Below are positions 1 through 9,229 of a stretch of 49,629 nt of DNA, one piece after another. The DNA comes from Brevibacillus invocatus. Its GTDB lineage: Bacteria > Bacillota > Bacilli > Brevibacillales > Brevibacillaceae. Location: positions 1 to 49,629 of the forward strand of contig NZ_RHHR01000021.1 in the NCBI RefSeq assembly GCF_003710915.1, written 5' to 3'. The translations under genes were made by a program, and so were the position numbers. The notes below the pieces were generated by a model. It was not told where the DNA came from, did not search any database, and saw only the letters and a program-made list of their open reading frames with translations. The number at the start of each line of letters is the position of its first letter. Position 1 is the stretch's first letter.

Positions 1-13
1 CATTAGAAAACTT

Positions 14-99
14 GGCTACGCCAAGCTTTTGGCGGAGCCTTAGTTGCACTTATACTATCTTCCGCTAATCTCTTTAACGCACTTAAACTTTCCGATAGT
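14..99. repeat. Inverted-repeat element, possibly a small REP/MITE-like repeat
   Basis: Two nested dyads sit side by side here. A hairpin at 14-39 pairs GGCT-CGCCAA with TTGGCG-AGCC around a short loop. A wider dyad pairs ACTATC (54-59) with GATAGT (94-99). No open frame covers them, and they lie just beyond the terminator of the adjacent minus-strand gene. The compact structure suggests a dispersed repeat or the edge of a feature that continues outside the window. Copy number cannot be judged from one copy. Confidence 0.35.
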
Positions 100-108
100 A
101 CAAAAAAA

Positions 109-138
109 GAAGCGGCTCGGGTAGCGCCGAACCACTTC
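109..138 (-). terminator. Intrinsic terminator of the copper-amine-oxidase-domain gene
   Basis: A 12-bp stem (109-120 with 127-138, including G-U pairs) is followed on the minus strand by a run of seven U (102-108), directly after the stop codon at 145. Confidence 0.9.
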
Positions 139-144
139 TCCTAA

Positions 145-1146
145 TTATTTGTTTTCCTCTACGATCTCGACCACGATCTTTTCCGCTACTCCTTGCGGTG
201 GCAGACTGCGGGTCAGCTTTGGTCCGTAGAAAGCGTACACCTTCATCTCGGGCTTGAGATCCTCTGGCTTCAAGCGTTGCTGGTCACGCGCGTTGACGAT
301 AACCGTATCCTCAGTGATCAACAACGCTACATGTGCCTGTGATTCTTGGGTCAGGGCATCGCCCTCTACGGTGATTTTGGTTGCACCGTCGCCAGCTTGG
401 TCCTTCTCTACACTGACTACCCTGCCAGCCGTACCCAATACATCTTCAGATTCCAGGCTGCTCTTCACCACGATGCTGATTGCTCCTGCTTGTGGAGGCA
501 TACTCAACGCCATGAAATTCGGGTGGGTTGCCTCTACTTCCATACCCATCTTCAGATCCTCAGGCTTCAGCTCCTTGCCATCTGCCGAGGTAATCTTCGT
601 TTCCTCGCTCAGGTGCAGGATGATACCCGTCTGATAGCCATTCAGGAGAATCGAGATCTGTCCTTTGTCGTTTTTGTTAATGGTTGTAATGGTGCCTTTT
701 TTCACAGGTGCCACCTCGGATTCTTCCGTTACGGTAACCGAATCATCCGTGACGTTGACTTCTGCCTGCAGTACCTCGGCCACGAAGCCCACTGGAACAT
801 ACGTATTTCCATTGTACAGACGGGGCTCTGGGCGGAACATTTTGTCTTGTACACCTGCAGGGTCGCGGACCTCGTTCAGTTTAACCTGCCCGCTGATATC
901 GCCTTTGCTAACCTCTGCTGCTTTGGCTGCCGCATTCCACGTCACCTGGAAGCCCAGAGATTCCGCGACATCGCGAAGGGGTACCAGGACGGTTTGCTGA
1001 CTTTGATCCATAATCGCCATCGATTCCATTTTCTTGCCATTGATCTCGATGGAAAGTTGTTTGTCCTGTGCGGACACAGTTACCATATTTGTCCCTAAAA
1101 CGGCCAACGCGGCCAGTGTCATCATGCCTGTGCGTACCTTTTTCAT
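145..1146 (-). CDS. Secreted protein with copper amine oxidase N-terminal (stalk) domain
   Basis: The 333-aa product starts with a signal peptide (charged MKKVR, then a hydrophobic stretch ending VSAQ). A copper-amine-oxidase-N-terminal-like domain follows at roughly residues 30-140, recognisable from IxINGKxM, VPLRDVAESLGF and NTYVPVGFVAEVL. The C-terminal half repeats a beta-rich segment (IxxxxxKDxxG...KxTSADGKELKPEDLKxGMxV, and again with RLKPEDLKPEMKV). Such proteins are exported and usually cell-surface bound; the domain is structural and no enzyme activity is implied. The start at 1146 was preferred because GGAGG lies 9 nt upstream, whereas a start at 1182 has no such site. Its substrate or partner is unknown. 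It stands alone with its own terminator. Confidence 0.85.
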   Translation of the reverse strand: MKKVRTGMMTLAALAVLGTNMVTVSAQDKQLSIEINGKKMESMAIMDQSQQTVLVPLRDVAESLGFQVTWNAAAKAAEVSKGDISGQVKLNEVRDPAGVQDKMFRPEPRLYNGNTYVPVGFVAEVLQAEVNVTDDSVTVTEESEVAPVKKGTITTINKNDKGQISILLNGYQTGIILHLSEETKITSADGKELKPEDLKMGMEVEATHPNFMALSMPPQAGAISIVVKSSLESEDVLGTAGRVVSVEKDQAGDGATKITVEGDALTQESQAHVALLITEDTVIVNARDQQRLKPEDLKPEMKVYAFYGPKLTRSLPPQGVAEKIVVEIVEENK

Positions 1147-1229
1147 GCTTTTCAGCCTCCATTTACCTGTCGTTGATTTCATTAGTGTGTCATTCTATGT
1201 GACGGAGACATGCATGAAACGTTTCAAGG

Positions 1230-1934
1230 TTATTGCGCCGGATCAATGGAGTATGCATTTCGCGGCATCGGGACATCTGGTTTGCCCGTGGGATTGTTGT
1301 AGAGATACTGCGGGACCTTTCCTACGATCAAGGCTTCTGTGATCGGGATCGTGGTGGTGACCAAGTGCTGCTCGGTAGCGAACGGAATAATGATGCGCAG
1401 ATTGACCTCCACGTTGATGTAGACCGTCACCAGCACCATGTTGATGCCAGCCTGCTTCATCCTCGTTTCCAGACGCGTTTTGACAGCCCCAATCGGTACG
1501 AAGGAGATCGGAATGTCCGGACCAATATGCTCCAGGAAGACGTTTTTGGTCGCCACGCCGAGCGGAATGCTCGTCTGGGTATGCTCTTCCTCGAACTCCT
1601 TGAGGCGATTTTGGATACGGGAGGTCGTTTCCCCCACAATCCGGGAATACTCCTTGAAGTTAAAATTGACCGCATTGATGGTCCCCTCTTTATCCTTTTC
1701 CATGGTGACGATCTGATTGAAATCCACACCTTGCTGGCTAATCCTTTTCGTCACGGCATCAGAAATGGCCAGCTTGGCGATCTGCTCTGCCTTGGCTTGC
1801 GCGATCAGCATGAGCGTAGGCTGCAGCCTACGCTCCGCAATGAAAAACAGTGCGACCAGAATCGCTAGGGTGATCAGGAATACCGCGACCATTTGTCTCA
1901 TTCGCCTCGCCCAACGGCTTCTTTTATAGCGCAC
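1230..1934 (-). CDS. yunB: Sporulation protein YunB
   Basis: The 234-aa product has one N-terminal membrane segment (about residues 14-34, VAVFLITLAILVALFF) and an extracytoplasmic domain containing the family's features: MLIAQAKAEQIA, the phrase IPLGVATKNVFLEHIGPDIP, and NVEVNLRIIIPF near the C-terminus. YunB in Bacillus subtilis is a sigma-E-dependent mother-cell protein needed for normal sporulation; its biochemical role is not settled. It starts with GTG at 1934, with AGAGGG 7 nt upstream. It lies 48 nt downstream of the Ca2+ ATPase gene on the same strand, so the two may be cotranscribed. Confidence 0.88.
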   Translation of the reverse strand: MRYKRSRWARRMRQMVAVFLITLAILVALFFIAERRLQPTLMLIAQAKAEQIAKLAISDAVTKRISQQGVDFNQIVTMEKDKEGTINAVNFNFKEYSRIVGETTSRIQNRLKEFEEEHTQTSIPLGVATKNVFLEHIGPDIPISFVPIGAVKTRLETRMKQAGINMVLVTVYINVEVNLRIIIPFATEQHLVTTTIPITEALIVGKVPQYLYNNPTGKPDVPMPRNAYSIDPAQ

Positions 1935-1982
1935 AAGCGATCCCTCTTTCCTGCTTGACGGTACCGGTCAGCTCGTCACGGA

Positions 1983-4796
1983 CTAGGAGCGAACGGTACG
2001 CATGGACGAGCTTTTTTTCTTGGGTGCGCGCTTTTCTTTTGGACGCCCGCCAAACAATACTCCACCTATACCTGCCACAAAGGTTGGTATGCCCGATGTG
2101 ACGAGGATCAAAGCCCAATCACGCACATTCAGGTCAGTGGTTTTGAAGATCGGCTGCAGGGAATCAATGTAGACGACACCCAGCACCAGTACCAGGGAAG
2201 AGACCACTGCCCACACCAGGTATTTATTTTCAAAAATGTTGCGGTGGAAGACGCTGTACTGACTGCGGCAGTCAAAGACATGAATCAGCTGCGCCATCAC
2301 CAAGGTGACGAAGGCAACGGTCTGTGCATGCACCAGATCGTCCGGATTTTCTTTCAGGGTAAGCCAGAACGCGAGCAAGGTCATCGCACCGATCAAAAAT
2401 CCACGGCTGATAATTTTCCACCCTAGACCTCGACTGAAAATATTTTCATTCTTGTTGCGCGGCTTCTGGTACATCGTATCCCGCTCTGCCGGATCGACCC
2501 CCAATGCCATCGCCGGCAATCCATCTGTCACGAGGTTTACCCACAGAATCTGGATCGGCACGAGAGGCAGCGGCAGACCCAACAGCATGGCGAAGAACAT
2601 GACGAGTATTTCCCCTACGTTGGAGGCCAGCAGATAGCGGATAAACTTGCGAATGTTGTCGTAGATGTTGCGCCCTTCCTCTACAGCAGAGACGATCGTG
2701 GCGAAGTTGTCATCGCGCAGTACCAGATCGGCTGCTTCCTTGGTGACGTCCGTTCCTGTAATCCCCATCGCAATTCCGATATCGGACGTCTTGATCGCTG
2801 GCGCATCGTTCACGCCATCCCCTGTCATCGCCACTACATGCCCTTTGCTCTGCAGGGCACGGACAATCCGCAGCTTGTGCTCCGGCGAGACACGAGCGTA
2901 GACGGAAATGCGGTCGGCGTACTCCACTAGCTGCGCGTCAGACATGTGATCCAGCTCACGGCCCTCCAAGACTTCGCCGTATCCGCGCATCATGCCAATC
3001 TGGCGTGCGATCGCCTCTGCTGTCACCTTGTGGTCGCCCGTAATCATGACCGTCTTGATGCCCGCCTGATGGCACAGCTCGATCGCGGGACGAACCTCTT
3101 CCCGCGGAGGATCGATCATGCCGACCAGTCCCACGAAGACGAGATGATTTTCCATCACTCCGATCGCCTGACCAGGTCGATAGCCTTGCAGCTGCCGATA
3201 GCCAAAAGCGAGAACACGCAAAGCACGTGCTGCCATCCGCTCCGTCTGATCCAGCACCTGATGGCGCAGTGTAGCGGAGAGAGGTTGCAGCTCCCCTTTC
3301 CAGAGAATGTGCGTGGATCGGGATAAGACGGACTCCACTGCCCCCTTGGACAAAAGGGTAAAGGTCCCATCCGAGCCTTTTTCTACGACGGACATCATTT
3401 TGCGGTCGGAGTCAAAAGGAAACTCCTCTACCCGATCAGCCTGCTGCCCATTTTTCCCACGCTCGACACTTCCGTTTTGCGCTTTGGCGGCCAGCACCTT
3501 CAGCGCTCCCTCTGTCGGATCACCGACTATATGCCAGGTACGCGTCGTCTTGCCCATACCCAACAGCTTTCGCGCACTCTGCTCTTCGCTGGTCAACCTC
3601 GCGTTGTTGCAACGATCGGCAATGCGCAATATTTGATTCAGGGCGCCATCCCGAGCCACAGAGACCGTTTTCCCCTGCTGGTGAAAAGATCCCTGAGGAT
3701 CGTAGCCGCTCCCGCTCACCTCGTACATCGTATCGCTATGCCATACATGCGTAACCGTCATTTTATTCTGCGTCAAGGTGCCTGTTTTGTCTGAGCAAAT
3801 AACGGAAGCGCACCCCAGTGTCTCTACCGATGGCAGCTTGCGGACAATCGCGTTGCGCCGAATCATCCTTTGGACACCAAGCGCCAGCGCCACGGTCACA
3901 ATCGCAGGCAGCCCTTCAGGAATGGCAGCCACCGCGAGACTCACTCCGGCGAGGAACATCGTGAACAGCTCGTGACCATGCCAGATTCCTGCGACAATCA
4001 CCACAATCGTCAACAGGATCGCCACTACGACCAAAAGCTTGCCCATCTGCTCCAGCCGCACCTGCAGCGGGGTTTCCACTTCTTCTGCCGTATTCATCAA
4101 ATGAGCAATTTTCCCAATCTCGGTATTCATGCCTGTCTCGACCACAATCCCGCTGCCCGTACCCCCCGTGACCATCGTGCCCATAAAACCAAGATTCTTC
4201 TGATCGCCCAACGGAACTTGGGTAGCTACGGCATGCTCCAGCTTCCTGGACATTTTCCCGACCGGAAGTGACTCTCCGGTCAGAGCCGACTCTTCAATCT
4301 CCAGGCGATTGGCCGTGATCAGTCTCAGGTCTGCAGGTACCCGATCGCCGGCTTCCAGCAGGACCAAATCGCCAGGGACCAAGCGCGAAGCAGGCATCAT
4401 GGAGAGATGACCATCCCGCATGACACGCGCCATCGGAGAAGCGAGCTCCTTCAATGCCTGCAGGGAGCGTTCAGCCCTGGCTTCCTGGATGAAGCCCAAC
4501 ACACCATTGATGATAATGATCGCGATGATGGTGATTGCATCCAGGTACTCGCCGAGAAAATACGAAATCAACGTGGCAATAAAAAGAATGACAACCATGA
4601 AATCCTTGAACTGATCGAGAAAGACCGTATAGAGAGGCTTTTTCTTGCTTTCAGCCAACTTGTTGGCGCCGTGTTTTGCCAGCCTCCGCTCTGCCTCCTG
4701 TTGAGTCAGTCCCTGTGACGCATCACTCTGAAGGGCTTCGGTCACGTCGGCTGCCGCCAGCGTGTACCATTTTCGAATTGGCTGCTGTGAATCCAC
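1983..4796 (-). CDS. SERCA-type calcium-translocating P-type ATPase (YloB-like)
   Basis: A full-length P2A-type ATPase of about 937 aa. It has an N-terminal cation-ATPase domain (TLAAADVTEAL), the actuator motif TGES, the membrane motif AIPEGLP in M4, the phosphorylation motif DKTGTLT, the hinge TGDGVNDAPAIK and the M6 motif NLVTDGLPA, which together are typical of Ca2+ pumps. It closely resembles B. subtilis YloB, which is expressed in sporulation and affects spore germination. It exports Ca2+ from the cytoplasm. I place the start at GTG 4796, which has GGAGGAG 6 nt upstream; ATG codons at 4832 and 4826 lack a ribosome binding site. ytaF lies upstream and yunB downstream, so the neighbourhood is sporulation-flavoured. 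Confidence 0.92.
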   Translation of the reverse strand: MDSQQPIRKWYTLAAADVTEALQSDASQGLTQQEAERRLAKHGANKLAESKKKPLYTVFLDQFKDFMVVILFIATLISYFLGEYLDAITIIAIIIINGVLGFIQEARAERSLQALKELASPMARVMRDGHLSMMPASRLVPGDLVLLEAGDRVPADLRLITANRLEIEESALTGESLPVGKMSRKLEHAVATQVPLGDQKNLGFMGTMVTGGTGSGIVVETGMNTEIGKIAHLMNTAEEVETPLQVRLEQMGKLLVVVAILLTIVVIVAGIWHGHELFTMFLAGVSLAVAAIPEGLPAIVTVALALGVQRMIRRNAIVRKLPSVETLGCASVICSDKTGTLTQNKMTVTHVWHSDTMYEVSGSGYDPQGSFHQQGKTVSVARDGALNQILRIADRCNNARLTSEEQSARKLLGMGKTTRTWHIVGDPTEGALKVLAAKAQNGSVERGKNGQQADRVEEFPFDSDRKMMSVVEKGSDGTFTLLSKGAVESVLSRSTHILWKGELQPLSATLRHQVLDQTERMAARALRVLAFGYRQLQGYRPGQAIGVMENHLVFVGLVGMIDPPREEVRPAIELCHQAGIKTVMITGDHKVTAEAIARQIGMMRGYGEVLEGRELDHMSDAQLVEYADRISVYARVSPEHKLRIVRALQSKGHVVAMTGDGVNDAPAIKTSDIGIAMGITGTDVTKEAADLVLRDDNFATIVSAVEEGRNIYDNIRKFIRYLLASNVGEILVMFFAMLLGLPLPLVPIQILWVNLVTDGLPAMALGVDPAERDTMYQKPRNKNENIFSRGLGWKIISRGFLIGAMTLLAFWLTLKENPDDLVHAQTVAFVTLVMAQLIHVFDCRSQYSVFHRNIFENKYLVWAVVSSLVLVLGVVYIDSLQPIFKTTDLNVRDWALILVTSGIPTFVAGIGGVLFGGRPKEKRAPKKKSSSMRTVRS

Positions 4797-4862
4797 CTGC
4801 ATCTCCTCCATCCACTTCTCACTCATTTTCATGTGTATGCAGACGAGCTGAAAAATAAAACA

Positions 4863-4886
4863 ACCCGTCCCTTGGAGAGGACGGGT
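4863..4886 (-). terminator. Intrinsic terminator of ytaF
   Basis: A perfect 8-bp stem (ACCCGTCC/GGACGGGT) with an 8-nt loop is followed on the minus strand by a U-rich tract. It separates ytaF from the Ca2+ ATPase gene. Confidence 0.88.
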
Positions 4887-4902
4887 CAGACATGCTGGTT
4901 AT

Positions 4903-5577
4903 TTAAAAGATTTTTGCCACGCCAATGCAGATCAACAAAACAGGGGGCAGCCAGGTCAGTTTGGCGACCCAGTTATGTTGTCCTACCCGACGTCCCATAG
5001 CCAAACCTGTCCACAGCAAGAAAGCACTCATCAAGGCAATACAAAGAGAGACGAGCAGCGGATCATACCCTAAAAACGTCAAACTAATCCCTGCCCCAAA
5101 CGCATCCAGAGACAAGGCAAGCCCAAGCATGACGGCTTCCCAGCCCATGATGTGCCCTGAGCGGTCAGCGTCCGCCTGAGACGGATCTCGCAAGATCTGA
5201 ATCATCACACCAAAGATACGAAACTGAGACAGCACAGTACGCTCTGGCTCCCCCTGTTCGGTCATGCTTGCGGCAGGAGGTTCCTCCTGCTTCGCTTCAG
5301 GTTTGGAATCAGATGAAAAAAGTCGCCACAGGGTAAACAACCCCATCCCGATCAAAACAGCGGCACCCACATGCTGCCCGATCTCAGGAGTGAGCCAGGA
5401 GGTAAGTGAAGAGCCTACCAGCATAACCCCGTAGACGACCGCGAATGAACAACCTGATACCACGACGAGAGACAAAAACGGCATTTTCATTTTCCGTAAA
5501 CCGTACGTCAAGCCAACACTTACACTGTCCATACTGATGGCCAGGGAAACGAGCAGGAGTGATAGCCATCCGCTCAT
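4903..5577 (-). CDS. ytaF: Sporulation membrane protein YtaF (MntP-like fold)
   Basis: The 224-aa polytopic membrane protein has two repeated three-helix halves. The first opens MSGWLSLLLVSLAISMDSVSVG and the second has the counterpart GLALSLDAFGAGISLTFLG; the paired D-S/A motifs mark the MntP/YtaF family. Between them lies a hydrophilic linker (about residues 88-140) with a conserved ILRDPSQADADRSG segment, which distinguishes YtaF from the shorter manganese exporter MntP. YtaF is annotated as a sporulation protein; cation transport is plausible from the fold but unproven. ATG 5577 has AGAGGTGA 6 nt upstream. It has its own terminator. Confidence 0.88.
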   Translation of the reverse strand: MSGWLSLLLVSLAISMDSVSVGLTYGLRKMKMPFLSLVVVSGCSFAVVYGVMLVGSSLTSWLTPEIGQHVGAAVLIGMGLFTLWRLFSSDSKPEAKQEEPPAASMTEQGEPERTVLSQFRIFGVMIQILRDPSQADADRSGHIMGWEAVMLGLALSLDAFGAGISLTFLGYDPLLVSLCIALMSAFLLWTGLAMGRRVGQHNWVAKLTWLPPVLLICIGVAKIF

Positions 5578-5686
5578 ATGTGGTCACCTCTTTCCCGTTG
5601 CCTACTAGGTATACGCGGATAGCCCATCCAATGTGCCTGTTCGCGCTTTTTGAGCAGCCAAGGGGAGTGTTGGTGATCGTGTTGTA

Positions 5687-6436
5687 TTATTCCATTGAAA
5701 GTCCACCTGTAACAGGCGTGTACGTTCCGGTAACGAACCGAGCATCTTCACTCGCTAAAAAAGCAATCACACCTGCCACATCCTCTGGTTCCGCTATACG
5801 TCCAAGCGGGGTAAAATTGCCGATTACTTGTTTTTCTTCCTCTGACATCCCTGCTGTAGCCTCTGTCCGTACAAGACCGGGCGCCACGACGTTGGCCGTG
5901 ATGCCGCTGGAACCGAATTCTTGTGCGATATAGCAAGCAAAAGTATCCAGGGCGCCCTTTGCCGTTCCATGAGCGATCATATACGGGGATGGATCTTTCC
6001 CCAAGCTGCTAGAAATGTAGATGATGCGTCCGTGTTTTTGCTGATTCATGATCGGTGTGACAGCTTTTGTCGTCACGAAGGCTGCTTTTAGCTCATCCTG
6101 CATTTTTTGCGAGAATGCATCCCAAGACATCTCGGCAAAAGGCTTAGCTGTAAAGCTCATGTTGGCGTTGCTAACCAGGATATCAATGCGGCCAAAGGTC
6201 TCCACAGTTGTATCTACCAGCCGTGTAAACGAATCTGCCTGACGAACATCCGCTTGCCACGCGATTGCTTCGCCACCATTTGCCTCGATTTCAGACACTA
6301 CCTCCCAGGCACTCGTGACATTCGCGACGTAATTGACCACCACCTTTGCTCCCCGTTCTGCAAAGATTAGCGATGCAGCACGTCCAATGCCGCGTGATCC
6401 GCCTGTAACGATCGCTACTTTCCGCTGAAGACTCAT
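5687..6436 (-). CDS. Short-chain dehydrogenase/reductase family protein with His at the usual catalytic Tyr position
   Basis: A 249-aa SDR-fold protein similar to FabG. The Rossmann nucleotide-binding motif TGGSRGIG is at residues 11-18, the NAG-like SNAN at 89-92, and the substrate-side serines at 142-144. The C-terminal [20 protein letters not shown] and [10 protein letters not shown] segments are typical of classical SDRs. At the YxxxK position the protein reads HGTAK (His156, Lys160), so the usual catalytic Tyr is replaced; a Tyr lies four residues earlier. The reaction may therefore differ from ketoacyl reduction. It follows the WYL regulator after 16 nt and is probably cotranscribed with it. 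Substrate unknown. Confidence 0.85.
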   Translation of the reverse strand: MSLQRKVAIVTGGSRGIGRAASLIFAERGAKVVVNYVANVTSAWEVVSEIEANGGEAIAWQADVRQADSFTRLVDTTVETFGRIDILVSNANMSFTAKPFAEMSWDAFSQKMQDELKAAFVTTKAVTPIMNQQKHGRIIYISSSLGKDPSPYMIAHGTAKGALDTFACYIAQEFGSSGITANVVAPGLVRTEATAGMSEEEKQVIGNFTPLGRIAEPEDVAGVIAFLASEDARFVTGTYTPVTGGLSME

Positions 6437-6452
6437 GGATCAACCCTTCCTC

Positions 6453-7421
6453 CTACTGTTCTGCAAGCTCTCCCGATTCAAGGTACAGACCCGCTATATC
6501 TAAAGCTGCCTTTCGGACAGCAGCCGCCAAATGCGCTGGCTCCAAAATCCGCAGCTCACTTCTGAAGGTAAGTAAAAAGCCTATCAGCCGCTCTTGATCA
6601 AGCAGGGTAGTCCTTACTAGAAATGAACCATCCAGCAGCCGTTCGATCTCATCCTCGTCAAATCGATCCGCAACTGCTACTTTGACCGTATTGGAAAAAT
6701 GCAGGACAACCCCGACCTGACGCTGCGTTTGGGACGGTGGTTGTATCCACTTTTCATTCAGTGCCGCGAGTTCGATGTCCCGGCGCTGAAATGATTCTTC
6801 CAGCTCCAGCAAATCCCGAATCCGCGAGAGTCTAAATATCCGATAATCCTCCCGCTCCAAACAGTAACCGTGCAGATACCACTTATACCCCTTGAGCACC
6901 AGACCCATCGGCTCCACGCAACGCTCGGTTTCTTGACCTTGCCCATCCGTATAAGCAAAACGGATCAACTTTTTTTCTTGGACGGCTTTGTTCAGGGTAT
7001 CTATCTTTTTTCTTTCTGCCTCACTCGTTCTCCACGGGGTAAAATCCACCATCATTTGCTCTCGTTCAACCAAACGCCCTTGCTCCGTTCGAGAGATTAA
7101 TGCTCCGACCTTTTCAAGTAATCGGTCCATGCTCGAATCGTCCATCGCCTGTGTGGATTGAAGGCCACGCAGTGCGGTAAATAGCGCCATCAACTCGTCA
7201 AAAGAGAGCAGCTGCCGGTCCAGACGGAAGCTGTCCATGATTTCATAGCCGCCTTCTGTACCCGTATAGGACACGATGGGAATGCCCGCGAGATTCAGTG
7301 ACTCCAGGTCACGGTAAATGGTGCGAAGCGACACTTCCATTCGATCTGCCAATTCTTGTGCCTGTACGCGCTTTCGGTTTAAGAGAATGATAGTGATGGC
7401 CATCAGCCGTTCGAGTTTCAT
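6453..7421 (-). CDS. WYL-domain transcriptional regulator (HTH_11/YafY type)
   Basis: The 322-aa protein has an N-terminal winged helix-turn-helix (residues 1-60: MKLERLMAITIILLNRKRVQAQ..LADRMEVSLRTIYRDLESLNLAGIPI), a WYL domain around residues 140-220 (IRFAYTDGQGQETERCVEPMGLVLK, then YKWYLHGYC) and a C-terminal WCX-like extension. Regulators of this class bind DNA and sense ligands or nucleic acid through the WYL domain. It starts at ATG 7421 after a G-rich site and sits directly upstream of an SDR gene. Control of that SDR and of its own gene is the simplest inference. Another possible target is the MFS exporter immediately downstream in the window order of genes at 7522-9054. Confidence 0.87.
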   Translation of the reverse strand: MKLERLMAITIILLNRKRVQAQELADRMEVSLRTIYRDLESLNLAGIPIVSYTGTEGGYEIMDSFRLDRQLLSFDELMALFTALRGLQSTQAMDDSSMDRLLEKVGALISRTEQGRLVEREQMMVDFTPWRTSEAERKKIDTLNKAVQEKKLIRFAYTDGQGQETERCVEPMGLVLKGYKWYLHGYCLEREDYRIFRLSRIRDLLELEESFQRRDIELAALNEKWIQPPSQTQRQVGVVLHFSNTVKVAVADRFDEDEIERLLDGSFLVRTTLLDQERLIGFLLTFRSELRILEPAHLAAAVRKAALDIAGLYLESGELAEQ

Positions 7422-7521
7422 CGATTTCCCCCCTACCAGAATCTGATCCTTCTATCATAATTCAGACTAGGCAATACGTGTATCGAGTCAGAAAGGAATG
7501 GTCCTCCTTCGTTGATCTTGA

Positions 7522-9054
7522 TTAGCGGGAAGAAGAATAGCTGTCTTCTCGTGCAATCGGGTCCAACTTCTCTTTACTCATCATGAACGCTGCTGCCAGC
7601 GCCAGAAATGCCGGGATGAGTCCCCACGTAAACGTTGTGACAATAGAGGATGACAAGCCATCCAAAATCTTGCCCAACACCTGCCCATCCATCGATTGGC
7701 GAATAGTCGGATTGAGCAGAACATGCGGGTCGTGAAAGTCCACGTTATGCGGAATAGCAGAAGCGGAGCTGCCGCGAAAGATGCTCGTCAGATTGCTCGT
7801 GAGCAAATGACTTTGCAGGATGCCGAATATCGTGATGCCGAGTGTCATGCCAAGCGATCGGTTGAAATTCAGCGTTGAGCTGGCTGCTCCTCGCTGCGTA
7901 GCCGGAAAGGAATGGACAGCAGCATTGCTGAGTACGGAGAAGGATGAGCCAATGCCCAACCCGATCACGATCATATAAATCGTAATCAGATAGCCTGGTG
8001 ATTCCTTTGTCAATGTCGCCAGAAGCGCGAGCCCCACAATAAAGAGGGCGAGCGTCGGGATCAGGATCATTCGGTACGACAGCTTCGTCATCAGGAAACC
8101 GCCCACAGTAGCGGTCACTACCGAAGCCACCATCATTGGCAGCAGCACGAAACCGGAATTCGTCGCACTGCCGCCAAGTACGCCCTGGATGAAAATCGGG
8201 ATATAGACTGAAGCTGTCATAAATGCGGCCCCACTGAGCATCCCAATGAGATTGCTCGTCGTATAGAGACGGCTGCGAAACATCCGAAAGGAAATAATCG
8301 GCTCAACAGCGCGCCTCTCCACGTAGACCAGTAAGGCGGTCAGAATCACAAATCCTGCAAACAGACTGACGATTTGTGGCGAGCTCCATGCGTATTCTTT
8401 GCCCCCGAGTTCCAAGCCCAGCATGAGGCAGACAACGGCTCCGACCAACAGGACCGCGCCCAGAATATCGATCTTTTGCCTGGAATGCTCAATCGACTCT
8501 TTGTAGAAAAACAGGATCAAGACGAAAGCAAGCAATCCTAGCGGCAGATTAATGTAGAAAATCCAAGCCCAATGTAATTGATCCGTGATGTACCCACCTA
8601 GCAAGGGAGCCAAAATACTCGACAATCCGAATACAGCGCCAAACATGCCTGTCATCTTTCCGCGATCCTTCGGTGCAACGACATCGAACATGATCGTAAA
8701 CGCGATTGATACCATCGCTCCGGCACCAATACCCTGAATTGCTCTGTAGATACTGAGTTGAACGATCGATTCGGCCATTCCGCACAAGGCTGAGCCGAGC
8801 ATGAAGACAACGATGCCGAAGACAAAAAAACGCTTGCGCCCGTACATATCCGACAACTTGCCGAAGATGGGCATACCCGCCATCTCCGCCACCATATAGG
8901 CAGAAGTTACCCAGATAAATTTGTCGAGCCCACCCATCTCACCTACGATCGTTCCCATCGCTGTTGCCACGATGGTATTGTCCATGGACGCCATCAGAAT
9001 AGAGAGCAGAAGCCCTGCAACGATAAGTCCAATCTTGTTCTGTGAAATCGCCAC
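7522..9054 (-). CDS. DHA2-family (14-helix) MFS multidrug exporter
   Basis: A 510-aa polytopic protein of the EmrB/QacA type. It carries MDNTIVATAMGTI in helix 1 (motif D1), the loop motif GKLSDMYGRKRFF (motif A) between helices 2 and 3, and a helix-5 motif C variant (GLSSILAPLLGGYITDQLHWAWIFYINLP). The length and helix count fit proton-driven drug exporters such as Bacillus Mdr/Bmr3; substrates cannot be predicted. The start is GTG 9054, preceded by AAGGAAAGGGATGA. There is a 100-nt gap to the WYL regulator on its downstream side and a terminator for the anti-sigma gene on its upstream side, so it is probably monocistronic. Confidence 0.88.
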   Translation of the reverse strand: MAISQNKIGLIVAGLLLSILMASMDNTIVATAMGTIVGEMGGLDKFIWVTSAYMVAEMAGMPIFGKLSDMYGRKRFFVFGIVVFMLGSALCGMAESIVQLSIYRAIQGIGAGAMVSIAFTIMFDVVAPKDRGKMTGMFGAVFGLSSILAPLLGGYITDQLHWAWIFYINLPLGLLAFVLILFFYKESIEHSRQKIDILGAVLLVGAVVCLMLGLELGGKEYAWSSPQIVSLFAGFVILTALLVYVERRAVEPIISFRMFRSRLYTTSNLIGMLSGAAFMTASVYIPIFIQGVLGGSATNSGFVLLPMMVASVVTATVGGFLMTKLSYRMILIPTLALFIVGLALLATLTKESPGYLITIYMIVIGLGIGSSFSVLSNAAVHSFPATQRGAASSTLNFNRSLGMTLGITIFGILQSHLLTSNLTSIFRGSSASAIPHNVDFHDPHVLLNPTIRQSMDGQVLGKILDGLSSSIVTTFTWGLIPAFLALAAAFMMSKEKLDPIAREDSYSSSR

Positions 9055-9160
9055 TTGATTTCATCCCTTTCCTTTTTATAGCTGTGTGTTGCACGTTTTG
9101 ACTTGATCATAAGACATCCTTGTTGACATCTGTATGTCAGGAAAGAAAGCAAAAAAAGAC

Positions 9161-9182
9161 GGACAACTTTATCGTTGTCCGC
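9161..9182 (-). terminator. Intrinsic terminator of the anti-sigma gene
   Basis: An 8-bp stem (CGGACAAC/GTTGTCCG) is followed on the minus strand by seven U (9152-9158). The stem sequence recurs in the terminator at 10812-10839. Confidence 0.88.
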
Positions 9183-9229
9183 ACGGCTCTTTCATGATCA
9201 TCTTCATTCTGTCATTATAAAGGCGTCCT

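Noticed and set aside
346..1098. Long plus-strand open frames opposite the first gene and opposite many others
   Set aside because: They mirror the real minus-strand genes, lack ribosome binding sites and have no recognisable domains.
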